DNA from: Oscillospiraceae bacterium
GTDB lineage: Bacteria; Bacillota; Clostridia; Oscillospirales; Acutalibacteraceae
Assembly: GCA_031270605.1 (NCBI GenBank)
Contig: JAISXG010000015.1
Coordinates: forward strand, 1 to 40,354
Reading direction: 5' to 3'
Length of the DNA stretch: 40,354 nucleotides
Of this stretch, positions 1-8,159 are shown piece after piece (the first letter of the stretch is position 1; every line of letters begins with the position of its first letter). The translations under genes and the position numbers were made by a program. The notes below the pieces were generated by a model. That model did no database searches, was not told the DNA's origin, and worked only from the letters and a program-made list of their open reading frames with translations.

Positions 1-812
<812 letters not shown>

Positions 813-1055
813 TTAGATTAACTTGACCTCTTTCACGTCATGGAGCTTTTCAAGCTGTTTGATAATTTGCTCGCGGGTGGCGTCGTCGCCGCTGGAGGTC
901 ATGATAATGCGCGACATCCGTTCATCCTCGGGCATGACGTTGACCGTCAGGCTGTCGATGTTATAGCCGCGTTTTGAGAACAGGCCCGAGATGCGGTGCA
1001 AAACGCCAAACTTGTTCATCACAATAATTGAGAGGGTAAATTTTCTGATCTCCAT
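813..1055 (-). CDS. ilvN: Acetolactate synthase small (regulatory) subunit, short ACT-only form
   Basis: Regulatory subunit of acetohydroxyacid synthase; it activates the large subunit and normally confers valine feedback inhibition. The 80 residues are essentially a single ACT domain (FTLSIIVMNKFGVLHRISGL, then YNIDSLTV). That is half the length of the 160-residue IlvH type and close to the short IlvM/IlvN type, so a C-terminal domain is absent. An AGGAG site stands about eight bases before ATG 1055. The gene begins 14 bases after the ilvB stop, so the two are probably translated together. Confidence 0.93.
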   Translation of the reverse strand: MEIRKFTLSIIVMNKFGVLHRISGLFSKRGYNIDSLTVNVMPEDERMSRIIMTSSGDDATREQIIKQLEKLHDVKEVKLI

Positions 1056-1069
1056 ACCGGTTCTCCTGT

Positions 1070-2770
1070 CTAATTGGTGATAATGTTGTCGATGGAGCCG
1101 TTGGGGGGGATCATCGGCAGCACGCGTTCGTCTTTGTCTATGATACAGTCTATCACATATGGGCCGTCTGTTGCAAAGGCTTTTTCAAGGGCTGTTTCCA
1201 GCTCCTGCATGGTTTCCGCCTTGCAGCCCGCCGCGCCGAAGCCCTCGGCGACTTTGACATAATCTGTAACGCGGTCCATTGTGGTATTCGAATAATGCTC
1301 TTCATAAAACAGTTTCTGCCATTGGCGCACCATACCGAGCACGCGGTTATCCATGATAATTACAACCACAGGCAGGCGGTGCATCACGGCGGTGGCCAGT
1401 TCGTTCATGTTCATGTGAAAGCTGCCGTCGCCCGTGAAAAGGATGCTGCGCTTCTTGCCCCCAACCGCGCCGCCGATGGCGGCGCCCATGCCGAAGCCCA
1501 TGGTTCCGAGGCCGCCGGAGGTGAGAAAGGTGCGTGGTTTTGTAAATTCATAGTATTGCGCCGTCCACATTTGGTGCTGGCCCACGTCTGTTGCCACAAC
1601 CGTGTCGTCATTCGCGTATTGCCGCACGGTTTTGATGATGTTTTTCGGGTGCAGGCCGTCCTCGTTCAGGCCGCGGCTGCATTCCTTGCCGATTTTTTTA
1701 TATTCCGCCGCGACATCCTTCCACTTTTTAAAAGTGCGCTGGTCAACCATTTCTGTCAGGCGGGGCAGAATTTCTTTGATGTCGCCGATAACGCTGGTAT
1801 AGCTTTTGATGTTTTTATCTATTTCAGAATGGTCGATGTCGATATGAAGAATTTTGGTGTTTTCCTGATATTTGGATTTGTCGCCCGTGGCGCGGTCGCT
1901 GAAGCGTACGCCGATGCCGATAATGAGATCGGACTCCGCACCCAGCATCGAAGAGGCATAGGTGCCGTGCATGCCCGTCATTCCCAGGCGGCGTTCAGAG
2001 GTGTAGGGAACTGCAGAGAGCCCCATCATGCTTGAGCCTATGGGTGCGTCGATTTTGTCTGCAAACGCCATCAGTTCCGCCGCCGCACGGGAGCTGATGA
2101 TGCCGCCGCCCGCGTAAATATAAGGCTTTTTGCTCTCATTGATCAGCTTCGCGGCTTCCTCAATAGAAGACTGATTGATGGGTGGGAGCGGGAACAGCGG
2201 GCGGGCCTTACCGCCTTTGAAGGCAGCCTTTTGAATCTGAATGTCTTTGGGGATGTCAATCAAAACCGGGCCGGGGCGGCCGGACTGCGCGATTTGAAAC
2301 GCCTCGCAAATAATATCCTCAAGTTCGTTTATATCTTTGACAATATAGTTGTGCTTTGTGATGGGCATCGTGATGCCGGCAATGTCGACCTCCTGAAAGC
2401 TATCTTTGCCAATCAGCGGCAACGCGACGTTGCCTGTGATTGCGATGACGGGGGAGGAATCAAGATATGCCGTGGCGATTCCCGTGACGAGGTTTGTCGC
2501 GCCGGGGCCGGAGGTTGCGATCACAACGCCGGGGCGCCCGGTTGCGCGCGCATAACCGTCCGCCGCATGGGCCGCGCCCTGCTCATGGCAGGTGATATAG
2601 TGCCTGATTTTGCCGCGGTGTTTATAAAGTTCGTCATAGATGTTCAGCACCGCCCCGCCCGGAAAGCCGAAGACCTCGTCAACACCATGATTGATTAAGG
2701 TTTCGATAAGGATGGCGGCACCACTCATTGTTTCGTGTTGATTTTGGTTTTTGGAAGAAGCATCCAGCAT
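1070..2770 (-). CDS. ilvB: Acetolactate synthase large (catalytic) subunit
   Basis: Thiamine-diphosphate enzyme joining two pyruvates to acetolactate, or pyruvate and 2-oxobutyrate to acetohydroxybutyrate; first step of Ile/Val/Leu synthesis. The N-terminal Pyr domain has FGFPGGAVLNIYDEL and the catalytic Glu in CHEQGAAHAADGYAR (residue 63 from the chosen start). The C-terminal PP domain has the metal/ThDP motif GDGSFHMNMNELATA at about residue 445. Total 566 residues, normal for the family. I chose ATG 2770 because AAAGGGTGA lies just upstream; an in-frame ATG at 2794 has no ribosome site. Upstream sit the attenuator terminator (2843-2870) and the leader peptide. Confidence 0.96.
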   Translation of the reverse strand: MLDASSKNQNQHETMSGAAILIETLINHGVDEVFGFPGGAVLNIYDELYKHRGKIRHYITCHEQGAAHAADGYARATGRPGVVIATSGPGATNLVTGIATAYLDSSPVIAITGNVALPLIGKDSFQEVDIAGITMPITKHNYIVKDINELEDIICEAFQIAQSGRPGPVLIDIPKDIQIQKAAFKGGKARPLFPLPPINQSSIEEAAKLINESKKPYIYAGGGIISSRAAAELMAFADKIDAPIGSSMMGLSAVPYTSERRLGMTGMHGTYASSMLGAESDLIIGIGVRFSDRATGDKSKYQENTKILHIDIDHSEIDKNIKSYTSVIGDIKEILPRLTEMVDQRTFKKWKDVAAEYKKIGKECSRGLNEDGLHPKNIIKTVRQYANDDTVVATDVGQHQMWTAQYYEFTKPRTFLTSGGLGTMGFGMGAAIGGAVGGKKRSILFTGDGSFHMNMNELATAVMHRLPVVVIIMDNRVLGMVRQWQKLFYEEHYSNTTMDRVTDYVKVAEGFGAAGCKAETMQELETALEKAFATDGPYVIDCIIDKDERVLPMIPPNGSIDNIITN

Positions 2771-2832
2771 TCTGATCACCCTTTCTTGGTTCATATTTTT
2801 GCGCCAGTTTGGGAAACGGCGGAACTGCCGCA

Positions 2833-2870
2833 GAAAACAAAAAGCCTGGCAGTTGTTACACTGCCAGGCT
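2833..2870 (-). terminator. Intrinsic terminator acting as ilvBNC attenuator
   Basis: The arms AGCCTGGCAGT (2860-2870 on the minus strand) and its perfect complement (2843-2853) form an 11-bp stem with a six-base loop. A U-rich tract (TTTTTGTTTTC) follows at about 2842-2833. It lies 15 bases after the leader-peptide stop and about 70 bases before the ilvB start, inside the ilv transcript, so it is an attenuator and not a gene-end terminator. Confidence 0.88.
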
Positions 2871-2925
2871 CAACGATTTTTTCGTTTATCTGTGAGCTTT
2901 TCTGTTTGCAGCATAACCAAAACGA
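2868..2925 (-). promoter_or_regulatory. Competing RNA segments of the ilv attenuator (pause and antiterminator stems)
   Basis: Read on the minus strand. Segment 1, UCGUUU (2925-2920), lies in the leader codons just after the valine run. Segment 2, GCUC (2897-2894) plus AAACGA (2887-2882), overlaps the leader stop codon. Segment 3, UCGUUGAGC (2876-2868), overlaps the 5' arm of the terminator. Segment 2 can pair with segment 1 (pause hairpin) or with segment 3 (antiterminator, UCGUU/AACGA plus GAGC/GCUC). A ribosome stalled on the valine codons would cover segment 1 and free segment 2 for segment 3. A ribosome at the stop would cover segment 2 and let the terminator form. The pairings are seen; the mechanism is inferred from known attenuators. 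Confidence 0.7.
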
Positions 2926-3002
2926 GCACTATCGACCACGACGACGAGGACGATAATGTTGACGAGAATAATTATGCCGTTAATAAATGAATAATCAAAC
3001 AT
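2886..3002 (-). CDS. Branched-chain amino acid leader peptide of the ilvBNC attenuator
   Basis: A 38-codon frame begins at ATG 3002 with a CAGGTG ribosome site five bases upstream and ends at TAA 2888-2886. Residues 10-23 read IIILVNIIVLVVVV, so 13 of 14 codons in the run are Ile, Leu or Val, the three products of the pathway this operon encodes. A terminator lies just beyond the stop. This is the layout of known ilv leader peptides, such as those of enterobacterial ilvGMEDA and corynebacterial ilvBNC. The peptide itself should have no function; its translation speed senses charged tRNAs for Ile, Leu and Val. A longer reading from ATG 3074 would begin before the predicted transcript and is rejected. 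Confidence 0.85.
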   Translation of the reverse strand: MFDYSFINGIIILVNIIVLVVVVDSARFGYAANRKAHR

Positions 3003-3064
3003 AAAAACACCTGAAAGCCACAGATTTTCAGTTGGTGGGATTGCCAAGGAATTAATTGTTTTAA

Positions 3065-3094
3065 AGTCTAGCACAAACCGCTTTTGTTTGTCAA
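3065..3094 (-). promoter_or_regulatory. Sigma-A type promoter of the ilvBNC leader and operon
   Basis: TTGACA at 3094-3089 and TAGACT at 3070-3065 are 18 bases apart on the minus strand. The predicted start near 3058 gives about 55 bases before the leader-peptide ATG and about 215 bases before the terminator U tract ends. Confidence 0.75.
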
Positions 3095-3256
3095 GGCTTT
3101 TTTCAAAAAATCTTCAGAGTCTTTCTGCGTTGCAAAGGATAGAAAGCGTATAGTACAGCAAAAGGAAAAGAGGCAATTTGAAGATAAGGGCATCTATATG
3201 GGGTTTTAACGCTCATAATATGTCTGTTGCGTGATCCTGTGCCTGTTTTGGGCCGG

Positions 3257-4084
3257 TTATGGTGAATCCGAATCGATAGGCTGGATTTGAATATCTTTCA
3301 GGCGAATGCCGGAATTCATAAATTGAACGGCCGCCCGCACGGTTGCGAAAAATGTGGGCGCCGCATATTCTTTTGCCGTAAAACCTGCCCCAAAAGAAGC
3401 TATGATTTGATCGCCCTCCTGCTCATAAGAAATGATGTTTGTGTAATTGACACCGGATAAGGTGACCGGCTCTTGCGGATTTGCAGTGTATTCAGCCACA
3501 GAGAAGATCTGCTCGGCGCCGTTATATAACAAAGAAATACTGTGCTCATGAAAGCGGTATGTAATGTTTTCTTGCAGCTGCGCTTCAAGCGCGTCTTCAG
3601 AAACGGCGTAATCGCTGTAGTGCCAGCCATAGGAATCGATAACTTTTTTAAGCAGATGCAAGTCCTCCACGCTCAGCCCTGTGCCGCTTTTTGCATAGAC
3701 ACTGATCGCCACATCCGCATCGCCGTCTTTATCAAAGTCGCCTGTAAAAATTTTGGGGTAAAAACGCCTGGGACTATCAAACCCCCAGTCAAAAAATTGC
3801 CCGGTATTACCTGTGTATAAAACCACGCCGCGGGGCCAGACGCCGTAAAGATAAAGCCCTTTTTCTTCATTCAGCGCCAGCAGCGGAAATTTATAATTCT
3901 CCCATTCAAGCTCTGAGATAGGGGCTTCGGGCGCGACCTTTTGCGGCATAAATTGGTTTGATGCCGTTGCGGCCGCATCGGTGCTTGTTTCTGGCGTGAC
4001 CGATTGGCCGCAGGCGGTGAGACAGCTCAAAACCAGCATGAGAATGAGTGCATATTTCGCGGCATGTGCAAACAGAACCCACAT
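3257..4084 (-). CDS. Predicted lipoprotein with a calcium-loop-like repeat
   Basis: 275 residues. An N-terminal hydrophobic segment ends in the lipobox LTAC with Cys25 as lipid anchor, followed by a Ser/Thr/Ala-rich linker, so it should sit on the outer face of the membrane. At residues 116-124 the sequence DFDKDGDAD resembles a calcium-binding loop of FG-GAP/VCBS or dockerin type; one copy alone does not define a propeller. GGGAGG stands about seven bases before ATG 4084. It appears monocistronic; I see no clear terminator in the 162 bases between its stop and the ilv promoter. No enzyme motif is recognised, and the function is unknown. Confidence 0.8.
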   Translation of the reverse strand: MWVLFAHAAKYALILMLVLSCLTACGQSVTPETSTDAAATASNQFMPQKVAPEAPISELEWENYKFPLLALNEEKGLYLYGVWPRGVVLYTGNTGQFFDWGFDSPRRFYPKIFTGDFDKDGDADVAISVYAKSGTGLSVEDLHLLKKVIDSYGWHYSDYAVSEDALEAQLQENITYRFHEHSISLLYNGAEQIFSVAEYTANPQEPVTLSGVNYTNIISYEQEGDQIIASFGAGFTAKEYAAPTFFATVRAAVQFMNSGIRLKDIQIQPIDSDSP

Positions 4085-4128
4085 GTTTGCTCCCTCCCTG
4101 TCGGTAATTTTTTTAAAACGGTATATTT

Positions 4129-4157
4129 ATTATAAACAATTCTTTTTCAATCCGCAA
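4129..4157 (-). promoter_or_regulatory. Probable promoter of the lipoprotein gene
   Basis: On the minus strand a perfect TATAAT (4134-4129) is preceded at 17 bases by TTGCGG (4157-4152). The -35 is weak, the -10 is consensus. The gene start is about 45 bases downstream. Confidence 0.5.
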
Positions 4158-4209
4158 GAACAATTTTTAGGCTGCGAACTGTTTGTGCGCCGCTGTGATT
4201 CCTCTCAGC

Positions 4210-4380
4210 GCTAAGGAAATTCTGATTTAATCCACCGGCACACAGCTTGACGGCATATTTTCCCTCGCTTTGAGCCGGATTTTCTTGAAATACGGCAGTA
4301 TTCCTTCAAAAATTCAACTCATTCGATGAAAAATCCGCTCGTCAATCCGTGTACCATGAATTAATCAGAGCTTCCCTAAA
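4210..4380. repeat. MITE-like inverted-repeat element, copy A
   Basis: The ends are imperfect inverted repeats of about 22 bases: GCTAAGGAAATTCTGATTTA at 4210-4229, and on the other strand from 4380 TTTAGGGAAGCTCTGATTAA. The core contains TTTTCTTGAAATACGGCAG (about 4281-4299), which closely matches the inside of copy B at 15768-15935. It holds no frame of its own. It fills most of the 375-base gap between the lipoprotein gene and gpr, ending 79 bases before the gpr start, and could therefore displace or supply gpr promoter elements. Confidence 0.72.
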
Positions 4381-4459
4381 AAAATCCTAAAAGCAGACTG
4401 TTTGTTTCAAAATTGGGAATACTTAAAAAAGTCAAATCAAATATTACAGGAGAGATGTT

Positions 4460-5344
4460 ATGGATTTTCGAACAGACCTTGCTGTTGAGCGCCGCGAAAT
4501 ATTGGGCACACAGGAGATCGACGGCGTTGTGACAAAGCAATACAGCGCAGAAAATGCCACGGTAACGGAAATTGAAGTGAACAGTGACGCGGGGGCCACT
4601 GCCATTGGCAAGCCCATCGGAAAATACATCACAGTCGAGGTGCCGGAGTTTGCCCACAGCGCCGAGCTGCTGGACGGCAGGCTTGCCGCAATCTCAGAGC
4701 GGCTGCGCGCGCTGCTGCCGCAGGAGGGCGCCATTTTGGTGGCGGGGCTTGGAAACGACGATATTACGCCGGATGCTTTGGGGCCGAAATGCTCTCAAAA
4801 AATTTTTGCGACCCGCCACATCAGCCGGGAGCTGGCGGATTCACTCGGGCTTTATAATCTGCGGGCGGTGTGTGCTCTCACGCCCGGCGTGCTTGGGCAA
4901 ACAGGCATTGAAACGGTTGAGATCCTCTCGGGCGTTGTGAATCAAATCAAGCCCGCGGCGGTAATCACGGTCGACGCGCTGGCGGCGAGGGGGCTTTCGC
5001 GTTTGGGCAGGACCATCCAGATGTGCGATACGGGTGTGGCGCCGGGTTCCGGCGTTGGGAACACGCGGGCGGAAATCAACCAAAAAACACTCGGCGTGCC
5101 TGTGATTTCAGTGGGTGTGCCCACGGTGGTGGACGCGGTGACCATCGCGTGCGACGTGTTTGGCGAAGAGGAGCGCTCGGGTGAGCTGCGGCAGGTGATC
5201 GATGAGAAATACACCAGCATGATGGTCACACCCAGAGAAATCGACCTCGTGACAGACCGCGCGGCAAAGCTGGTGGCGCTTTCTATTAACTGCGCGCTGC
5301 AGCCCTCGCTGTCGCCCGAAGACCTTATGGAGCTTGTGCAGTAG
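4460..5344 (+). CDS. gpr: Germination protease (spore protease GPR)
   Basis: Aspartate-type endopeptidase (family A25) made in the forespore as an inactive zymogen. After auto-processing it degrades small acid-soluble spore proteins at germination. The 294 residues have the family start MDFRTDLAVERREI, the conserved segment GLGNDDITPDALGP with the Asp cluster, ATRHISRELADSLGL, and TVDALAARGLSRLGRTIQ. GGAGAG stands about six bases before ATG 4460. A forespore sigma-G promoter is expected from the known biology; I could not place one with confidence in the 79 bases after element A. spoIIP follows, as in other spore formers. Confidence 0.96.
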   Translation: MDFRTDLAVERREILGTQEIDGVVTKQYSAENATVTEIEVNSDAGATAIGKPIGKYITVEVPEFAHSAELLDGRLAAISERLRALLPQEGAILVAGLGNDDITPDALGPKCSQKIFATRHISRELADSLGLYNLRAVCALTPGVLGQTGIETVEILSGVVNQIKPAAVITVDALAARGLSRLGRTIQMCDTGVAPGSGVGNTRAEINQKTLGVPVISVGVPTVVDAVTIACDVFGEEERSGELRQVIDEKYTSMMVTPREIDLVTDRAAKLVALSINCALQPSLSPEDLMELVQ

Positions 5345-5392
5345 ACAAGTGAAGAGGGCTTTGTGAACTTTTTTTGACGTTGTTTGCAGAAG

Positions 5393-5420
5393 AATAAAAA
5401 AATACTGTCTTTCATACTAT
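5393..5420 (+). promoter_or_regulatory. Possible sigma-E promoter for spoIIP
   Basis: CATACTAT (5413-5420) fits a mother-cell sigma-E -10 region. AATAAAA (5393-5399), 13 bases upstream, is an acceptable sigma-E -35. It lies about 65 bases before the spoIIP start. The match is by eye to the Bacillus consensus, so it is tentative. Confidence 0.4.
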
Positions 5421-5484
5421 TAAATATCGATTTTTTATTTTTAGGGCAACAAGCCCCTGGAACCATTGTGTGAGGGATAGTATC

Positions 5485-6663
5485 TTGAGAGATTCTGCAA
5501 AAACACCGACCAAAAGCAAGGCAAAGCCGGTGTTCACGCTTTTGATCAGCGTCACGGTCATCGTGGCCGCCTGCGTGTTCGGCGGCAGCCTGTCATCCTA
5601 TTTTGAGCGCTTTGCCGTTGTTGCGGCAGGGCTTGGGCTGCCTGAGGGCGGCAGGGCCGCTGTGCAGGAGCTTTTGGGCTCCACAGGCAGCTCTTCACCC
5701 GGTAGCCCTGAAAACACCGCAAAGACCACGCAATCCACCACACAGGGCAAAGACGGCAGCAAAAACGACGCTGAAAGTCAGGCGCCTTATATTGCCAATA
5801 AAGACTATCTCACAAAAACGCCCGATGATGTGGCTGCGGTGATGGCCGCGGCTTTGAAGGAATTAAAAGGGCAGGAGACCGGCGGAATCACCTCGGCAAA
5901 GACCTTTGCATTGTCTGACGGAACAGAATCCTTTGAGAAAATCAGTGTGAAAAATACAACAGAGCAGACCATCAACATTGAAACGCTCATGACAAAGGGA
6001 ATTGATGTGACTATCAAGAAGGATGCGCCGACGGTTTTGATTTATCACACCCACACGACCGAAAGCTATTGTCTGACAAACAGCGGCACCTTCCCCAAAG
6101 GTTATTCGGGCCGGAGCCGGGACGAGAGTAAAAATATGGTGCGCGTGGGGAATGAGATTGCGAGCGAGCTTGAGCAGGCGGGAATCAGCGTGATTCACGA
6201 TACGGAAATCCATGACAGCTCCTATAATGACTCCTATGACCGTTCCCGCGAGGCGGTGGAACGATATCTGAAGGAATATCCTTCAATTCAGATCACGCTG
6301 GATGTGCACCGCGACGCGATCCATTATGACAGCAAGACCTATTGCCGGCCGGTGGCCGAGGTTTTGGGCAAAAATACCGCGCAGGTGATGATCCTCACCG
6401 GCGCGGAGGGCGGAAGAGTCAGCGATTTCCCGAACTGGGAGCAAAACCTTGATTTTGCCCTCACGCTGCAAAATTACGGCGAAAACATGTATGCGGGGCT
6501 GATGCGGCCGATTATGTTCTGCCAACGAAAATATAATTTGGACCTCGGCAAATATTCGCTGCTTCTTGAAATGGGAACGGACGGCAACACCCTTGAAGAG
6601 GCCGTGTATGCGGGGCGGTTGATCGGCAATGTGCTGGCAACGGTTTTGCTGGACGCGGCATGA
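5485..6663 (+). CDS. spoIIP: Stage II sporulation protein P, peptidoglycan hydrolase
   Basis: Membrane-anchored cell-wall amidase/endopeptidase that works with SpoIID and SpoIIM to thin septal peptidoglycan during engulfment. One membrane segment lies near residues 16-34 (PVFTLLISVTVIVAACVFGG). A Ser/Thr/Lys-rich linker follows, then the SpoIIP domain with YHTHTTESY at about residue 186, DVHRDAI, and LEMGTDGNTLEEA near the end. Length is 392 residues, close to the 401 of Bacillus. I chose TTG 5485 because GAGGGA ends seven bases before it; an in-frame GTG at 5470 has no good ribosome site. The gene follows gpr by 140 bases. Confidence 0.95.
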   Translation: MRDSAKTPTKSKAKPVFTLLISVTVIVAACVFGGSLSSYFERFAVVAAGLGLPEGGRAAVQELLGSTGSSSPGSPENTAKTTQSTTQGKDGSKNDAESQAPYIANKDYLTKTPDDVAAVMAAALKELKGQETGGITSAKTFALSDGTESFEKISVKNTTEQTINIETLMTKGIDVTIKKDAPTVLIYHTHTTESYCLTNSGTFPKGYSGRSRDESKNMVRVGNEIASELEQAGISVIHDTEIHDSSYNDSYDRSREAVERYLKEYPSIQITLDVHRDAIHYDSKTYCRPVAEVLGKNTAQVMILTGAEGGRVSDFPNWEQNLDFALTLQNYGENMYAGLMRPIMFCQRKYNLDLGKYSLLLEMGTDGNTLEEAVYAGRLIGNVLATVLLDAA

Positions 6664-6676
6664 TACAGCCGATTCG

Positions 6677-6710
6677 CCTCAAAGCCGTCCCGACCTTTGC
6701 GGTTTTTTTT
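6677..6710 (+). terminator. Intrinsic terminator after spoIIP
   Basis: CCTCAAAG (6677-6684 region) pairs with CTTTGCGG (ends 6702) with one mismatch, followed by eight T residues to 6710. It lies 14 bases after the spoIIP stop. Confidence 0.65.
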
Positions 6711-6845
6711 CGCCCCCCGATGCGTTCAAAATGCCCGGAATACGAAAGCATTCCCACTCTTTTGTCCTCTCGGAAATAAAGCATCCTCGCAAAATCCGGA
6801 GCACTTTTGAAGCGAACCGACTATATTTTTTAAGGAGGCTTGTAA

Positions 6846-7040
6846 GTGAAAAAAAAGGAACGCGAAATGAAGAATGAGCTGCACCGTCTGCTACGTGCCT
6901 ATACCTTTATTCTGCTTGTGATTTTGTGTGTTTTCGGAATATCCGCGGGTGTACTTGAGGCGAAAAACAACACGCGCCGCATGAGCTTCGGGGAAGTGGT
7001 TGACACGATCACATGGGATAGTCTTTTTAAGAATGTTTAG
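6846..7040 (+). CDS. Small single-pass membrane protein, function unknown
   Basis: 64 residues from GTG 6846, chosen because AAGGAGG lies nine bases upstream. A second in-frame start, ATG 6867, lacks such a site. The protein is a short Lys/Arg/Glu-rich head, one hydrophobic helix (about residues 18-38) and a polar tail (KNNTRRMSFGEVVDTITWDS). It follows spoIIP after a terminator and precedes a strong terminator, so it is a single-gene unit. Its position beside two sporulation genes makes a sporulation role possible, but nothing in the sequence shows it. Confidence 0.72.
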   Translation: MKKKEREMKNELHRLLRAYTFILLVILCVFGISAGVLEAKNNTRRMSFGEVVDTITWDSLFKNV

Positions 7041-7069
7041 TATAAAATCGTGAATATTACATTAATAAT

Positions 7070-7120
7070 CGGGCAAACGCCTTGTTTTTCGGCGGTTGCC
7101 CGGTTATTGTTGCGTTTTTT
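7070..7120 (+). terminator. Strong intrinsic terminator after the small membrane protein
   Basis: CGGGCAAACGCC (7070-7081) pairs with GGCGGTTGCCCG (7091-7102), a 12-bp stem with one mismatch. A T-rich stretch ending in TTTTTT at about 7120 follows. Confidence 0.85.
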
Positions 7121-7221
7121 ACATTAAAAATATCAATTCCATGACAAGATGATTACAGCAGGGCAAAAAAACTTGCCTGACGGCAAAAGAACCGCTACAA
7201 TGGGTAAAAGAGGTGATGTTT

Positions 7222-8085
7222 GTGAACGCAAAAAAACTGTTTTCTGTTATTTTTTTCAGTTTGCTGCTGCTCTGTGCGCTGAGTGTGCCTGCCGCGGCCG
7301 ACATGGGCCCGAAGCCGGGTCTGACGGTGAAGGTGAAAAACGCGCCGGATGAGCTGTATTATCTTGATTTGCTCGTTAAGAGTGAGAGCAGATATGAAAA
7401 TTTGGGTGAAGAGCGGGTAAATTATGACCAGGCGATGCTTGCGGTGCTCGACCAATATCATGATGACGGTTGGCGCCCGGCCCTGACGGCGGGCACAAGC
7501 ACACCGCTGTTTGGCAAGCTGACAGGCAGTGAACAGAACGGGCAGATGGTGCACCGTTTCAGCTATTACGGTGTTCCGGCAGAATACCGCGTTATTCTTG
7601 TGACGCAAAGCGGAACCATACGCGTCACCGACCCGCTGGAGCGAAAAACCTTTCAAAGCACCGTTGTTTATGACTATGCCACGGGTGAAACTGTAACCCC
7701 CGCGGTGCCGCCGGCTTATCTGGTTCAGTTCCTTGTGACCTGTATCCCGACACTGCTGATTGAAGGGCTTGTTCTGCTGCTGTTCCGCTACCGCCTGAAA
7801 AAGAATTTCAAGGTGTTTCTTTTGACGAATGTTGCCACACAAGTAGCCCTCACGGCCTTACTCGGTTCCGTTTTGATTTTCGGGGGCAGCTTTGGCGGCA
7901 AGCTGTTGCTGCTGCCAATTGAGGCGTGCATCACCCTTGCGGAGGCCTTGATATATAAAAATAAGCTCAAAGGTTACAGTGCGCGGCGGGCGGTTGCCTA
8001 TGCCGTGTGCGCTAACGCCGCAAGCCTGCTTGCGGGATGGTTTCTGATTGATCCGCTGTATGCGCTGCTGGGGCAAATTCTTTGA
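7222..8085 (+). CDS. Membrane protein with signal peptide and C-terminal four-helix region
   Basis: 287 residues from GTG 7222. AGAGGTGAT lies six bases upstream; in-frame GTG 7213 and ATG 7216 fall inside that ribosome site. A signal peptide ends around PAAAD. An exported domain of about 130 residues follows (GPKPGLTVKVKNAPDELYYL onward). About four hydrophobic helices fill the last 120 residues, separated by basic loops such as YRLKKNFK and YKNKLKGYSARR. The family looks familiar from Clostridia, but I know no function for it. It stands alone between terminators. It could be a sensor or a transport accessory; neither is shown. Confidence 0.82.
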   Translation: MNAKKLFSVIFFSLLLLCALSVPAAADMGPKPGLTVKVKNAPDELYYLDLLVKSESRYENLGEERVNYDQAMLAVLDQYHDDGWRPALTAGTSTPLFGKLTGSEQNGQMVHRFSYYGVPAEYRVILVTQSGTIRVTDPLERKTFQSTVVYDYATGETVTPAVPPAYLVQFLVTCIPTLLIEGLVLLLFRYRLKKNFKVFLLTNVATQVALTALLGSVLIFGGSFGGKLLLLPIEACITLAEALIYKNKLKGYSARRAVAYAVCANAASLLAGWFLIDPLYALLGQIL

Positions 8086-8099
8086 CGGGCGATCTGTTT

Positions 8100-8136
8100 G
8101 GGCGGCTCCCGAAAGGAGCCGCCCTTTGCCGTTTCT
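8100..8136 (+). terminator. Intrinsic terminator between convergent genes
   Basis: GGGCGGCTCC (8100-8109) and GGAGCCGCCC (8115-8124) form a perfect 10-bp stem with a CGAAA-type loop. TTTGCCGTTTCTTT follows on the plus strand. It ends the 7222-8085 gene. The minus-strand side lacks a U tract but could still block read-through. Confidence 0.8.
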
Positions 8137-8159
8137 TTGAGCAGAGATGCGCATAGGCA

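Noticed and set aside
1295..2035. Long plus-strand frame opposite ilvB (246 codons)
   Set aside because: It lies wholly antisense to the conserved ilvB catalytic region, has no ribosome site and gives a Val/His/Ala-rich product typical of reversed GC-rich coding DNA.
2771..3090. T-box riboswitch upstream of ilvB
   Set aside because: No T-box consensus, specifier loop or conserved antiterminator bulge is seen. The leader peptide and terminator explain the region better.
4381..4459. Sigma-G promoter for gpr
   Set aside because: GGGAATACTT and CAAATATTA loosely resemble the consensus, but the spacing and -10 are too poor to list.
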